Shown in pieces: positions 1-11,800 of a DNA stretch of 64,000 nucleotides. The translations under genes and the position numbers were made by a program. Numbering within the stretch: the stretch's first letter is position 1; each line of letters begins with the position of its first letter. The DNA comes from Rikenellaceae bacterium (GTDB lineage: Bacteria; Bacteroidota; Bacteroidia; Bacteroidales; Rikenellaceae), in assembly GCA_015060075.1 (NCBI GenBank), contig SUZE01000011.1:1-64000 (forward strand), in the 5' to 3' direction. The notes below the pieces were generated by a model. That model did no database searches. It was given only the letters and a program-made list of their open reading frames with translations, and had not been told where the DNA came from.

Positions 1-33
1 CGAAAAATTCGAGGGAGGGATTTTGACCTCCAT
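1..33 (-). CDS. possible 5' end of a minus-strand gene running off the left edge (MEVKIPPSNFS...)
   Basis: ATG on minus at 33 preceded by TATCTTTG (minus, 52..59); only 11 codons visible. Confidence 0.3.
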   Translation of the reverse strand, partial: MEVKIPPSNFS

Positions 34-92
34 AGTGCCACTATTACAATGCAAAGATACAAATTTTTCCTAAACAAGCAACAAATTCTCAC

Positions 93-125
93 AAAAAAAA
101 GCAGGACCGATGATTTCGGTCCTGC
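93..125 (-). terminator. Rho-independent terminator of the SusC/SusD operon
   Basis: Perfect 10-bp stem GCAGGACCGA/TCGGTCCTGC, 5-nt loop, followed on the minus strand by a T8 run. Confidence 0.85.
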
Positions 126-146
126 CTTGCTGTACTCAGTTGGAGA

Positions 147-845
147 TTATTCCTCCTCTGCCAAATCCTCGTTATATGCCTGTCGGATAGAGAGTTCGAG
201 AACTCGCTTATCTCCCCAACCATCGATATACGAAATCTGGAAGAGCACAATACGAGGCTGCAACTCATCGTTTGCCGAAACAAAGAAGGTACACAAACCA
301 TTCTCAAACTTAAATCCATTAACAATTGTCTCGTCTGCCGACCAAGCCGACAACTGGTGGTCCATACACGAAGTACGCAAACGGAACGATACCTCTCCGC
401 CTTCCCAACCGATAGGCATACGGGTTCCATTCTCCATCGAGAAAAGCTCCTTATCGTTGTTGTGTATTTCGATAAAATCCTCTGTACGGCCCTTCTGCTT
501 AATCTTAATGGTATCACGACGAGTATCCGCCGAAAGCACCAAACGTGCTACACGCTTCTCGTTCAGATTTGCCAAGTGCTTGAACTCAACAGCTTCATTT
601 CCCGAGCCAATACGCACTGTACCCTCGGTGTCTGCAAATGAGAGCCACTCCGAACCAGAAATAATAGTTGCGTTATACTCAACATTCGAGATAATCGCCA
701 ATCGGCAAATATCCTCTGTATTCTCTACAACCAAATTGCTAGTCTCTGCACCCAAAGATACAATCGGGCGATACTCAGGGTAGTATGGCGAAGAACAAGA
801 TGCCAAAGCCGCAACAGCCAATATTGTTACAAATATCTTCTTCAT
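147..845 (-). CDS. BACON-like domain lipoprotein, last gene of the operon
   Basis: MKKIFVTILAVAALASC lipobox; Bacteroidetes beta-sandwich pattern (SEWLSF...I.IKQKG). Confidence 0.75.
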   Translation of the reverse strand: MKKIFVTILAVAALASCSSPYYPEYRPIVSLGAETSNLVVENTEDICRLAIISNVEYNATIISGSEWLSFADTEGTVRIGSGNEAVEFKHLANLNEKRVARLVLSADTRRDTIKIKQKGRTEDFIEIHNNDKELFSMENGTRMPIGWEGGEVSFRLRTSCMDHQLSAWSADETIVNGFKFENGLCTFFVSANDELQPRIVLFQISYIDGWGDKRVLELSIRQAYNEDLAEEE

Positions 846-855
846 AATAAATCAA

Positions 856-1371
856 TTATTTACTTTGAGTAATGTTTGTAAACTTCTCGTAGTCCATATC
901 CAAACGACGAACATGGAGTACTGCATAGCGCACTACTGTACCCTGATTGTCCTGATACTCCATCGGCAAGTAGGTTACACCTGCTTTACCTCTAATCTTA
1001 CAGAACTTATCAGAGCCTTCGAAGGTCTCAACACCCTCTGCAATCTTTACCGACACAGTCTGAACTCGGCCATACTCATCTTTGATGGTATTGCCGTTCG
1101 CATCCTTCTGTGCCTCACTGTAATGGTCATTCAGCCAGCACCAAATATTATCATCGTCCTGCTGTACGAGAGTAGCCTCCCACGGACCGGTAGCTGTGAT
1201 GTGGAAATAGTGGAAATTCTCACCATTCACACCCTTTTTGGTTGCTGTCTTTGGAATTGTTAAGTCATAATTATCGAGTGTCAATGGCTGAGTCAACTCG
1301 TACGGCTTAACACACGATGTTGCCACACTTGTAGCAATTAACACCGTTAGTATTGCTAATATCTTTTTCAT
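856..1371 (-). CDS. hypothetical lipoprotein
   Basis: Signal peptide ending ATSC; start overlaps the SusD stop by 1 nt. Confidence 0.7.
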   Translation of the reverse strand: MKKILAILTVLIATSVATSCVKPYELTQPLTLDNYDLTIPKTATKKGVNGENFHYFHITATGPWEATLVQQDDDNIWCWLNDHYSEAQKDANGNTIKDEYGRVQTVSVKIAEGVETFEGSDKFCKIRGKAGVTYLPMEYQDNQGTVVRYAVLHVRRLDMDYEKFTNITQSK

Positions 1372-3110
1372 TATAATCCGTATTTATCGTATTCTGGGTT
1401 AGACAAATTATAGTTCGAGAGTATAATCTGCTGGTCAGGAATTGGATAGTACTCACGACAAGGACCCTCAATTACGAAATCAACGATATCGCATTTCGCT
1501 GTAGCGGAACTAGTTCTTGCATGATTGACTACCTGGTCGTACCAAATTCCCCAACGAACAAGGTTATGACGACGAGTGAACTCACCGAACAACTCACGAG
1601 CAGACTCCTCCTGCAACTCCTGCATAAACTGAATCTCGTCCGTATGACCACCACTCAATGTCTCCATACCGGCACGCTGCTTCGAAGCATTGAGATAATC
1701 AAAGGCCAAATCCCAATTACCAACACGCATATTTGCCTCTGCCAAGTCGAGAATGACGTGTGCAAAACGGAAAATCTTCAAGTTGTTGGAATCCTGAGTA
1801 TAAACCATGCCCGGACACCAGAACTTATCACCAAGGTATGGTTGACCCGTCTTAGTCTTTACCTTACCAAAAAAGTAACCTCCCGGAGGATTATTAGTGT
1901 CTGTGATATCAGCATACTTATCATTCCAACCCTTGTAGCACCAAGCAAGCCAACCGCCGCCACCTTCAATCTCAACAGCACCCTGTGCAGTCGATTTATC
2001 AGGGTCATAAACAGCACGACGCTTATCCTTTGCATTGTAAGGCATCAAGATTTTCCACATATAGTATGTTGGACGATAAGGTGATGTCGTACGAGCATTA
2101 ACGCCCAACTCAGGAATACGGACTCCATCGAAGAAGTCGTCCTTTTGTGAGTAGTCAACACCCTCCTCCTCTACATACTCCTCATCTTCTTCGGTAGCAC
2201 CCTCCGTAACGGTAGAGTTACGCATTGGGGTACAACGTGAAGCAAGTTGATGTGTAACGCGCAAACCATAGTCCTTAGCATAGCCAGGCAACTCCAAAAT
2301 TGACTCAGGAGTATAGCGATTACGGAACATTACATCCTTCAAATCATAACCCATCAAGGCATCTCGTGGATTATAAGCACCCGTGGCATCAACCGAGCCA
2401 TATACCTTCTCGATAGGTGCAAAGAACTCGATTGCCTTATCGAAACGCTTGTTCCACATAGCCAACTTACCGGCAATGGTAAGACCTACCATTGCGCCAA
2501 TACGATATTCGTTAGCCGGGTCGTATGTCTTAATCATAGGCAACGCCTGCTTGTCAAGCAACCAGTACTCCAATTGGTCCATCAACTCAGCACGAAGTTC
2601 TTTGGCCGGCTTACGTCCCATCAACGAAATACGCTCATTGTTAGCATCTGTAACCTCCTCGAAGTAGTAAGGTACATCGCCAAAGTTGATAGTCAGAATG
2701 TAGTAGTAGAATGCTCGCAAGATAACACACTCTGCCAACAATGGCGCCTTCTCATCATCTGTCAAAGGAGAACGCTCAATAGCTGCATACATAGCGTTAC
2801 AACGCATTACACCGCTATAACCCTGGTTCCAAATGCTGGAACCAAAACGAGGCATAGACTGTGTATAGTAACATCTGGCATCATAGTATGAGTCAGTGTT
2901 GTGATATATCAAATCGGCTGCAACCTCACACACCTCGAAGTAGTCTCCGTTAGAGTAGAGGCTCTTCAATGGAAGATAGCATCCATTGAGACCGGTCTTG
3001 CACTGTGGAATCGTCTGATAGTAGGTAGATGGCTGTGGGTCATAGACCTGCTCTTCAAGAGTACATCCTACAAATGCAACTGCTAAAAGTATTACTAAAA
3101 TCTTTTTCAT
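1371..3110 (-). CDS. SusD/RagB-family outer-membrane nutrient-binding lipoprotein
   Basis: 579 aa; lipobox (VGC); SusD-type C-terminus (ELFGEFTRRHNLVRWG..., YYPIPDQQIILSNYNLSNPEY). Confidence 0.95.
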   Translation of the reverse strand: MKKILVILLAVAFVGCTLEEQVYDPQPSTYYQTIPQCKTGLNGCYLPLKSLYSNGDYFEVCEVAADLIYHNTDSYYDARCYYTQSMPRFGSSIWNQGYSGVMRCNAMYAAIERSPLTDDEKAPLLAECVILRAFYYYILTINFGDVPYYFEEVTDANNERISLMGRKPAKELRAELMDQLEYWLLDKQALPMIKTYDPANEYRIGAMVGLTIAGKLAMWNKRFDKAIEFFAPIEKVYGSVDATGAYNPRDALMGYDLKDVMFRNRYTPESILELPGYAKDYGLRVTHQLASRCTPMRNSTVTEGATEEDEEYVEEEGVDYSQKDDFFDGVRIPELGVNARTTSPYRPTYYMWKILMPYNAKDKRRAVYDPDKSTAQGAVEIEGGGGWLAWCYKGWNDKYADITDTNNPPGGYFFGKVKTKTGQPYLGDKFWCPGMVYTQDSNNLKIFRFAHVILDLAEANMRVGNWDLAFDYLNASKQRAGMETLSGGHTDEIQFMQELQEESARELFGEFTRRHNLVRWGIWYDQVVNHARTSSATAKCDIVDFVIEGPCREYYPIPDQQIILSNYNLSNPEYDKYGL

Positions 3111-3112
3111 AA

Positions 3113-6100
3113 TTAGTAGCGAATTTGAATTGCAAGTGAATAGTTACGGTTCTTAGGATAACGACCTGTGTCGATACGACGACCACTGCTTACTGCATCA
3201 GGGTCATATCCAGGGAACTGAGTGAAGAGAGCCACATTGTTTACCGATGCTGTCAAAGAGATGTCACGCAAGTAACGAGTCTTCTTGCGCAAGTCGAAAC
3301 GATAGCTCAAATTGATATTCTGCAAACGCAAGTACGATGCATCATAGATATACATGTCACTACCATAGCTGTCAGCACGATATGCTCCCGGAATATTCGA
3401 GAAACGGTTACGGCTTGCATGCCAGCCACCCAACATACGGCGGTCCTTATTAGATGTTGCACCTCCGGTCATCGTAGTAAACTCGATGATGTTGTACATA
3501 CGACCTCCAATGCTGTAAGTAAAGTATATACCCAACGACAAGTTCTTCACAATCTTGAAGGTGTTGTTGAAACCTCCATATACGATAGGGTCTGCCGAGC
3601 CAAGATAGATACGGTCCTTGTCATTCAACACACCATCGTGGTTGATATCGGCATAACGAGGATATCCAAGGCTTCGGGTTGAGCTAACATAGGTCTTGGT
3701 CTGCTTGTTCTGCTCAATCTCGTCTTGTGTGTGCCATAAACCCTCATACTGGAAGCCCCACAACGAGTTTGCAGGATAGCCCTCGGCGTAACCATAAATC
3801 ATATAACCACCTCTGTTATAAGTCGCTACATAACCGTAAGCAGTCGCAATGTCGGTAACCTTCGACGAGTTGTGTGCTACGGTAAGATTAGTAGTCCACT
3901 GGAAGTTACGACGAGAGATGTTACGAGAAGTGAATGTAAACTCAACTCCCTTATTCTCTGTACTACCAATGTTAGCGACACGGGTACCAAAACCTGTTAC
4001 AGTTGCATTCTGCATATTGTAGAGCAAGTCCTTCGTGTATGCCATATAGCCCTCCAACGAGAAGGTGATACGGTCATTCAAAATCGACATATCAACACCA
4101 ACATTGAACGAATCGGTCTTCTCCCAAGTCAAGTTAGGATTATTGATACGATTTGGATAGAATGCTGCCTCGAACGAGTCTCCAAACAACCAACCACTCT
4201 GGTTAGTAGAGAGCAACATCTGTGAAACATAACGACCAATCGAATCATTACCCGAACGACCTCCACTGATACGAAGTGACAAGTCTGACAACCACGACTT
4301 CGCTCCTCTCATGAATCTCTCATTGCTGATACTCCACTTGAATGCAGCCGCAGGGAAGAATGCCCACTGGTGACCACGTGCAAAGTTAGATGCAGCATCA
4401 CCACGACCTGTAAGGGTAACGTGATAGCGACCGCCATACGAATAATTCACACGAGCCAACACAGAATAACGTTGATGCATCCACGAAGATGAACTCGAAT
4501 TCAAGCATCGCTTATCAACGATAGCGTCCATATTATAGGCAGTAACGTTGTCATCAAGATAGCCACGACCATTCATGTTGAGATAGTCATTGCGGGTGTT
4601 CTGTGCGGTAAATGCACCTACCACATCCAACTTATGCTTCTTCTTGAAGGTCTTCTTGTACGACAAAGTTGTCTCGCTCAACAAGTTGTAGGTCTCGCTA
4701 TTGGTACGGGTTGCTGAACCTCCATAATTATAACGCTCTGCAACAGGCAAGGTTGATGGCGAGTATACAAAGTTGTGTGTATGTGTCAGCGTGTAAGAGA
4801 ACTGCGACTTCAACTTCAAGCCCTTAGCCAATGTCAACTCAATATACGGAGTCAAAGTCAAGAGATTTCGGTCATAAGTATTGGTAATAGCCAATGCCTT
4901 CAAGTATGGCGAGTCATAAACCGAACCACCATTGGTACCGTTATCACCCAAGATGTTCCAAATCGAAGTTGGACTGTTCATTGGGTTGAGGTTGGTTACC
5001 GCAACAGTCGAAGTACCCGAAATATCACTATTAGCCTTCTGCTGCTCACGAATCGAGTACGAAGTATTGATACCGAGCTTCAACCACTTAAACGCTGTAT
5101 GGTCAATCTTCAAACGACCACTCAACTGTGTCTGTCCCGACTTGATTACAATACCCTGACGGTCATTATAACCCATCGAGAAGTAGACCTTCGTAGTCTT
5201 GCTACCTCCTGCCAACGAGAGGAAGTAGTTGTGTGAAAATGCCTTACGAGTCATCACATCAATCCAATCGGTTCCCTCACCGTAGCTGGCTGGATTCTGA
5301 TAACGGTTGTAGTCCGAAGAACGAGCCTGCAAGTGATAAGTACTGTTATTATTTACGAAGTAGTCGTTACGGAACTGTGCAAACTCTGCTGCATTCATCA
5401 TATCCAACTCACGAGGCAACTCCGAAAGTTGGAATGTAGCCTTGAATGTCACATTCAACTTGTTAGCCTTCGCCTCATGTGTGGTTACGAGGATTACACC
5501 ATTCGCTCCACGTGAACCGTAGATTGCAGTGGACGATGCGTCCTTCAACACTGTTACATTCTTGATTTCGGCAGGGTCAATATCGGCAAAACTTGCCACT
5601 GCGTCCATCACACCATCGACTACGATAAGCGGCTCATTCGATGCGGTAATAGAACGTGAACCACGAACTCGAATCGAAGCTGCCGAACCAGGCTCACCAT
5701 CGGTTGTCATAATCTCGACACCTGCCAAACGACCCTGCAATGCCTCATCAACCGAAGCCGCAGCAGTATTTGCCAAGTCCTCCATATTTACCGATGTAAC
5801 GGCTCCCGTCAAGTCACTCTTCTGCTGAGTACCATAACCGATAACCACAACCTCGTTGATGCTTACATTCTCCTGCTGCAACACGATGTTGATATTGGTA
5901 CGGTTACCTACTCGTTCCGTAACCTCAACGTAACCGAGGAACGAGAACGAAAGCTGGTCGTCCTGCGTAGCCTTAATCTTATACTTACCCTGCATGTCAG
6001 TAGTGGTACCGACACCTGAATTTCCGACAACGACAACAGTCGCACCAATCATTGGCTGACCGGTATTGTCAAATACCTGTCCCGTTATCGTACGCGCCTT

Positions 6101-6181
6101 CTGCGCCATTGCTGTTTGGGCGAACAGCAGGGCTACGATGCAGAACGATGCGTAAATCACACTGTTAATTATGCGTTTCAT
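3113..6181 (-). CDS. SusC/RagA-family TonB-linked outer-membrane protein
   Basis: 1022 aa; carboxypeptidase-regulatory-like N-domain, NEVVVIGYGTQQKSDLTGAV plug motif, SRGANGVILVTT, C-terminal beta-barrel. Confidence 0.97.
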   Translation of the reverse strand: MKRIINSVIYASFCIVALLFAQTAMAQKARTITGQVFDNTGQPMIGATVVVVGNSGVGTTTDMQGKYKIKATQDDQLSFSFLGYVEVTERVGNRTNINIVLQQENVSINEVVVIGYGTQQKSDLTGAVTSVNMEDLANTAAASVDEALQGRLAGVEIMTTDGEPGSAASIRVRGSRSITASNEPLIVVDGVMDAVASFADIDPAEIKNVTVLKDASSTAIYGSRGANGVILVTTHEAKANKLNVTFKATFQLSELPRELDMMNAAEFAQFRNDYFVNNNSTYHLQARSSDYNRYQNPASYGEGTDWIDVMTRKAFSHNYFLSLAGGSKTTKVYFSMGYNDRQGIVIKSGQTQLSGRLKIDHTAFKWLKLGINTSYSIREQQKANSDISGTSTVAVTNLNPMNSPTSIWNILGDNGTNGGSVYDSPYLKALAITNTYDRNLLTLTPYIELTLAKGLKLKSQFSYTLTHTHNFVYSPSTLPVAERYNYGGSATRTNSETYNLLSETTLSYKKTFKKKHKLDVVGAFTAQNTRNDYLNMNGRGYLDDNVTAYNMDAIVDKRCLNSSSSSWMHQRYSVLARVNYSYGGRYHVTLTGRGDAASNFARGHQWAFFPAAAFKWSISNERFMRGAKSWLSDLSLRISGGRSGNDSIGRYVSQMLLSTNQSGWLFGDSFEAAFYPNRINNPNLTWEKTDSFNVGVDMSILNDRITFSLEGYMAYTKDLLYNMQNATVTGFGTRVANIGSTENKGVEFTFTSRNISRRNFQWTTNLTVAHNSSKVTDIATAYGYVATYNRGGYMIYGYAEGYPANSLWGFQYEGLWHTQDEIEQNKQTKTYVSSTRSLGYPRYADINHDGVLNDKDRIYLGSADPIVYGGFNNTFKIVKNLSLGIYFTYSIGGRMYNIIEFTTMTGGATSNKDRRMLGGWHASRNRFSNIPGAYRADSYGSDMYIYDASYLRLQNINLSYRFDLRKKTRYLRDISLTASVNNVALFTQFPGYDPDAVSSGRRIDTGRYPKNRNYSLAIQIRY

Positions 6182-6184
6182 CTG

Positions 6185-7237
6185 CTATTCCTCACTTTTA
6201 AGTGTAACAATAATTGGATAGTGCGCAAGTCCCGTCTCCGCCATAAGCGATGCATCGAAGTCAAATGTATGGAACATATTCCAACATTCGTCTGTTGCAT
6301 AAACATTATTAGAGCGGGAACCATCTGTGCTCGATGGTGTATAAACCGAATGGTGTACAGCATTGCAATCAATCAGGTTGTAATACATCATCAAATTACT
6401 GATGTTGAAATAGATATCGTTCACATCGAGCAACTCGCTAATAGAGTAATAGTTGTGCTCTGTCGCAAGGAAATCCTCCCAATAGAAATCAGGGTCAGCA
6501 GGAGCATCATAGCAATTCTCGCGATAGAACTCTTTCTCGTATTTCGCTATATCGAGATGCGAATCTGCATTTGTGTTGATAGCAAAATACCAATTGACAT
6601 CTTTCAAATAGACCTCATTGTCAACAGTCTGCTTAATGAGATAAGTGAGTCCTGTCTTGCGATTAGCAAGATTGTCAGGATTGTAGGTAAATGGAATCTG
6701 CTTCTTATTGTCGAGCATATCCTCCACCTGTGTCTGCCAATCATCAGGAATAGCATTCTTAGCTGGTTCAAACTCAGTAACTACGAAGTGGACACCATTA
6801 ACCTTGAAGTGAAGAACAGCATTATCGAGGCTCGCACCCTGCTGAATAGTATAAACATCTTCAATGGATACACTCTCCTTAACAAGGGCTGCCATAAGAA
6901 GACGATTGTCATCATTTACAGAGGTCAAAACCGTCAAACCGCCCTGCTCTGTTGCATAAGTATTGAGCCAAGTCTTAAAATCGTTCACACCGATAGTTGT
7001 AGGTGCAACAAACATCGCAACATCTGCACTCTTCTCTACGAGATACAACGTCAACTGGTCCAGATTAACCTCGGTGTTGCTCTCGGTGAGATTCAAATAA
7101 AGTGTCGTCATCTCCATCTTGGTCTGCATATCGGTAACCTCCGCATCGATATCGTGGTCACGAGATACACCAACCTCCTTGGTACAACCTACCGCAAGAA
7201 GCGACACTGCAAATAGTGTATAAAGTATCTTTTTCAT
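6185..7237 (-). CDS. hypothetical surface lipoprotein (350 aa)
   Basis: MKKILYTLFAVSLLAVGC lipobox; in operon; no fold recognised with confidence. Confidence 0.65.
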   Translation of the reverse strand: MKKILYTLFAVSLLAVGCTKEVGVSRDHDIDAEVTDMQTKMEMTTLYLNLTESNTEVNLDQLTLYLVEKSADVAMFVAPTTIGVNDFKTWLNTYATEQGGLTVLTSVNDDNRLLMAALVKESVSIEDVYTIQQGASLDNAVLHFKVNGVHFVVTEFEPAKNAIPDDWQTQVEDMLDNKKQIPFTYNPDNLANRKTGLTYLIKQTVDNEVYLKDVNWYFAINTNADSHLDIAKYEKEFYRENCYDAPADPDFYWEDFLATEHNYYSISELLDVNDIYFNISNLMMYYNLIDCNAVHHSVYTPSSTDGSRSNNVYATDECWNMFHTFDFDASLMAETGLAHYPIIVTLKSEE

Positions 7238-7893
7238 TATTCAAGCCCTTTTTGAGTTAGTACACATTCTGCGTTATGTTCATCGCCCCAAGCGTCTACG
7301 AACAACACATTGATATATGCCGAACGGTCATCGTGGTTGTTTGCAGAGAAGGTAACCTCCAACTCCTTACCATTGCCGAGATATACCACACTCTCAACCC
7401 AATCCTCATTTGCCGAGAAAGTCATACTTGAACGACAAGCATCGGTAAGGTTGGTATTGAACGGAATCAGGCACTTGGTCTCCGAAGCTGTAACAGTTAC
7501 ATCAGACAACTTCATTGATGGAGTGATACCACGCTGTTTAACAACGATTGTATCAGCCACAAAACCGTCGTATGTCTCAACTACGAGATGTCCAACACGA
7601 GCGAAATTACGAGTATTCATTGACGACTCATTCGAATCATAGCGAACAGTTACATTGTAAGCATTCTGCTTCCATTCAGTGTCATCAACATGCAACCAGT
7701 TATGTACCGGACGCACTTTCCATACGAGTTTATCGGTACCATTCACAGTAATTGGCAACTGGAATGTTCCGGCAGTCACAGGCACCTCCTTTTCGGTAAG
7801 TACTCTACCTGTCACATCAATATACTCCACTTTTGTACAGCTGCAAATTGCAAATATAGCAGCTACTATAACGAGTAAATAAGTCTTTTTCAT
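7237..7893 (-). CDS. BACON-domain lipoprotein
   Basis: ORF 7237..7926; start placed at MKKTYLLVIVAAIFAICSC; tandem BACON-like segments (NWLHV...VKQRG; EDWVESV...LTQKG). Confidence 0.75.
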   Translation of the reverse strand: MKKTYLLVIVAAIFAICSCTKVEYIDVTGRVLTEKEVPVTAGTFQLPITVNGTDKLVWKVRPVHNWLHVDDTEWKQNAYNVTVRYDSNESSMNTRNFARVGHLVVETYDGFVADTIVVKQRGITPSMKLSDVTVTASETKCLIPFNTNLTDACRSSMTFSANEDWVESVVYLGNGKELEVTFSANNHDDRSAYINVLFVDAWGDEHNAECVLTQKGLE

Positions 7894-7926
7894 ATCTCTC
7901 TTTTCTTTAATAGTCAAACACTTCAT

Positions 7927-8838
7927 TTACTCTTGCCCCTTGGGATTAAACTCACCATTTTCACCCTCGAAGTCACCTACGCCATTGTCGTACTTAACCT
8001 CTTTTGCATCACAAACCTTCTCCGCAATAGCACACTTCTCTACTACGAACGGACCTTTTACAGGGGTCGAGATGGTCATATCTGCACTCGAAATCTCAAC
8101 GACGAAGTTCTCGTATGTTCCGGGAGCCATAGCCACCCAAACAGCCAACGGCTGGTCGAGTGTCGTATCAACACCCTCAGGGAAACCTGTGATGGTAACA
8201 TAATTGTCACCATTTACGAGGAACTCTTCTGCATCCTCTTCAACTGCGATTTGACCGGCACAATAGTCGTCATAACCGCCGTCAGGAGTAACATTACCAA
8301 CAAAAACCGAAACCTTGGTAATGTCTTGAAGGTCGTAATGCAATTCAACTTTCACAAGACCTGCATGGTAGTCGAAAGTTACATTCTCCGACTCCACATT
8401 TGCAAGGAATGTTGAGTTGTACATAAAATGGTCGAAAGCGTTAGCATAGTACTGTTGTTGTACTGGCACGATTACTCGACCGTCAAGAGCAGCAGGGCTG
8501 CCCGCACTTACATAAGGCATGTAGATAGTCATATTGCCACCTACTGCATTTCCGAAGAAATAGGCCTCATTGTCACCGATTGTTGACTTTACAGGAAGAT
8601 AGCACTCATTCTCTCCCTCAGTAGTGCCATAGATACCGATAGTGTGTGTCTCATTCCACACGAAGTTGCCGGTTCCTGTGGCGCCCTTCAAAGTGAGGGG
8701 CTCCACAGTCGCCTTAACCATCGTGATGACACCGTTATCAACATCCGGCATCTCCTTCTCAGGAATGCGCTCTGTACACGATACCAGCGCAAGCGAGAAT
8801 ATTGCCACAATGCAAAGTAATGATTTCATCTTAAACAT
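7927..8838 (-). CDS. fimbrillin-like lipoprotein (303 aa)
   Basis: Lipobox ALVSC; 'WNETHTIGIYG' and 'YMPY' resemble fimbrillin-like N-domains. Confidence 0.6.
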   Translation of the reverse strand: MFKMKSLLCIVAIFSLALVSCTERIPEKEMPDVDNGVITMVKATVEPLTLKGATGTGNFVWNETHTIGIYGTTEGENECYLPVKSTIGDNEAYFFGNAVGGNMTIYMPYVSAGSPAALDGRVIVPVQQQYYANAFDHFMYNSTFLANVESENVTFDYHAGLVKVELHYDLQDITKVSVFVGNVTPDGGYDDYCAGQIAVEEDAEEFLVNGDNYVTITGFPEGVDTTLDQPLAVWVAMAPGTYENFVVEISSADMTISTPVKGPFVVEKCAIAEKVCDAKEVKYDNGVGDFEGENGEFNPKGQE

Positions 8839-8883
8839 GTGTTTTATTTTTTTTATTTATCAATTATTTTCGTTTTTTGCTGG

Positions 8884-11800
8884 TTATACGCCTGCATCAG
8901 GAGTTGGCTCCTCCGGAGCTGGTTCCTCCGGAGTTGGCGCAACATATAATGTACAACCGTCATAGTCTCCATTATCCGAAATAGACGAGAAGTTCTCAGC
9001 TGCCCATGGCTCGCCATAGATTGCGTGCATATAGTTGGTCTCATCAATCTTAATCTCACCAACTGCTCCACGCAATACATAACCACCTACGTAGCAGTCT
9101 TTAACGCCGATTGGCCACTGACCTTCAGGGTTCATACCCTCCGACAAGTACTTAGCTACATCATTGCTTGTGTTTGATGTGTAGGTAAACATACGTGGCA
9201 TACCTACGATAGCACCTACGTTTGTTGTAGCCTGCTCCAATGCGTAAATACTACCTGTATTACGGCAACACTGCATACCTCCACGGTGCTCAATTTCAGC
9301 ACCCTCACGCTTCGAAGGCTCAACTGCCGACCAGTAGTAGCCTGCGATACCTCCTGCATAACCGGTAGCACCTACGGCTCCCTCGTTTACAGCGTACTCA
9401 ACACGGCAGTACTGATGCTCAGGCATATAGTTAGGATATGCGTTGTTATCCGAAGACTTCGCACTTCCAACAGCATATTTTGCCTCGGTATACTCACGCA
9501 AGATACCTGCGATACCACCTGCATAGGTATACTTGTTACCATAACGACCACGAGTGATTACTATGCCATTCTCACGCATAACGGCGATATCACCTGTATT
9601 GATGGTTGGGTCCTCCTCGGTACCGGTAATCTTAACATACCAGCTACCGCAACCGATAATACCACCCATAATACCCGAAAGACCATGAATACGGCCCGAG
9701 TTCTTACAAGAGGTAATCTGTGCGTTACAACCATTCTCGCGAGTACCCAAGTTACCACCTACTGCGGTATCGCTATTTGTCGAGTGACCGATACCTCCGG
9801 TGTACTGACCAATGATACCACCGACTGCGGTGTTGTAGTAGTTTTCGTTAGGTGATGCTACACCATTACTACGGTCCCACTGAACATTACCCGAGTTCTC
9901 GCAGTGGTCTGCAACCACATTGATATTACCATAGTGCTGAGTATAGCCATTGTGGCCCATATTTGCAGTACCAAGAATACCACCTGCATAGTTGTAGTTA
10001 TAAGGCTCGGTCAAAAGTTGCGAACGGAAGTCAATATTACCGCTATTAGAGCAATTATTGAATATCAACTGCAACTGGCTCTTATACCACTTGCCACCAC
10101 CGTAACCTTCCAAACCGATGTTTATACAACGGTCTGCTGCACAGTGAAGGGCCTGTCCAAGGATACCACCTGCACACTGGAATACAGATGAACCTATCTC
10201 ACCATAGTGGATATCACCCGAGTTAGTACAGCCCGTGAAAATTGCATAGTGCTTATACTTTGCAAAATCGCCCTGTTCGTTACCGAACAAACGGTAGTCG
10301 AAGTGAGTAGCAGCAATTCCACCCAAGTTGATAAAGAAGGCGTGAACCATCTTCTTGCCGTTGATGGCAGCAGAACCAACACCTGCATTCTCCACGGCAA
10401 TGCGACCCTTGTTGTGTACTGCAGTACACTCCAAGTTGCTCACGAGGATATCTCCAATACCACCGGCTACGCTCAAACACTTTGCACCACCTGCGTTAGG
10501 AACCTCAACTGCAGCCTCATTTGTACAACCGCTCAACTTATAGGTTGCCTCCTTCATCTCCGTACCAGACCTCTTCGAAAGGTCCATCATACGACCAAAC
10601 AAACCGGCAACATTCACACGTACGAACAAACGGCGGTTCTGACGGTCATTATCATCAACGTCAGTCCATTGATACTCACCATTATCCTCCATATCGGCAG
10701 AAGGGCTGTTGTTTGTAGCAGAAGGTGTACCCAAGATTGTAACCTTACCCTTGTTTGTCAAACCGGCAAATGTACAGATGTAAGCAGGCATCTCTTTCGA
10801 AACAAAAGTCTTCTTGGCCTCATCATAATTTGACTTATCGATATCAAACTGTGGAGAGAATACACGACCTGCGATACCACCTACATCGAAACGAGAGCTT
10901 GAAAGTTCGCCGAGATAGTCAACACGCAATGGATTGAGCAAGCACTCGTGAGTAACCTCAGCTTCGTTTATACAACCCACCATATCAAAATCGGTCTCTC
11001 CTACGATACCGCCAACTGCGATATCATGGGTACGAATATTACGCCAGTTGTTAGCTGTAGCTTTTTCCGTCTTTTCGTCGAAACGAGGACAAGAGTTTCC
11101 TGCATGACCTGCCGACAACACCTCACCCTTATTGGTACAGTTGAAGAGAGCAGCCTTAGATGTCCAACCTGCGACACCACCGATATATGCTCCATCGGTT
11201 GCTATACCTTTATATATAATAGCACCCGTATTGTGGCAATCCGAAATAGCATTTGCCTCGGCGATTCCACCATCTGATGTCGGATAAGCAGTATTCATTG
11301 TTGCATATCCGAATACACCACCAATGTGAATGCTCTCAGGGAGGTTCTTAGCGTTGCTCATATCCGGTACCTCGATAGTACCATTGTTGGTCAAACCGCT
11401 AACACCGCTAATCTTACTTGTGATATAACCGAAACCGCCCGAAACGTAAATCTTCGGAGCGTATCCGTAAATTGTTACGTTACCATTGTTGGTCATACCC
11501 TTTTCGAATGCACCACCTTCATTAGGAGCAATCTTCTTAATCTCATTAACAACACCCAACGATTCCACCAACGAGTTGGTAGTAATCGTACCACCTAAAC
11601 CGGCGATACCACCAACGAATGCACAGAACGATGCATTACCCTTATATTCAACAACTCCTGTCGAAGCGTTGTCAAACTCTACGGTGTGCTTACCCTCTCT
11701 ATACAGACCGCAGTAACCACCTACATATGCCAACGCTGTCGAACCCGAGAATGTTACACGACCTGTATTTCGAATACCCTCGGTACCGGCTCCTGTGTCA

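Noticed and set aside
6116-7216. 366-aa plus-strand ORF antisense to an operon lipoprotein
   Set aside because: Minus-strand gene has lipobox and fits the operon spacing; plus frame has no recognisable domain.
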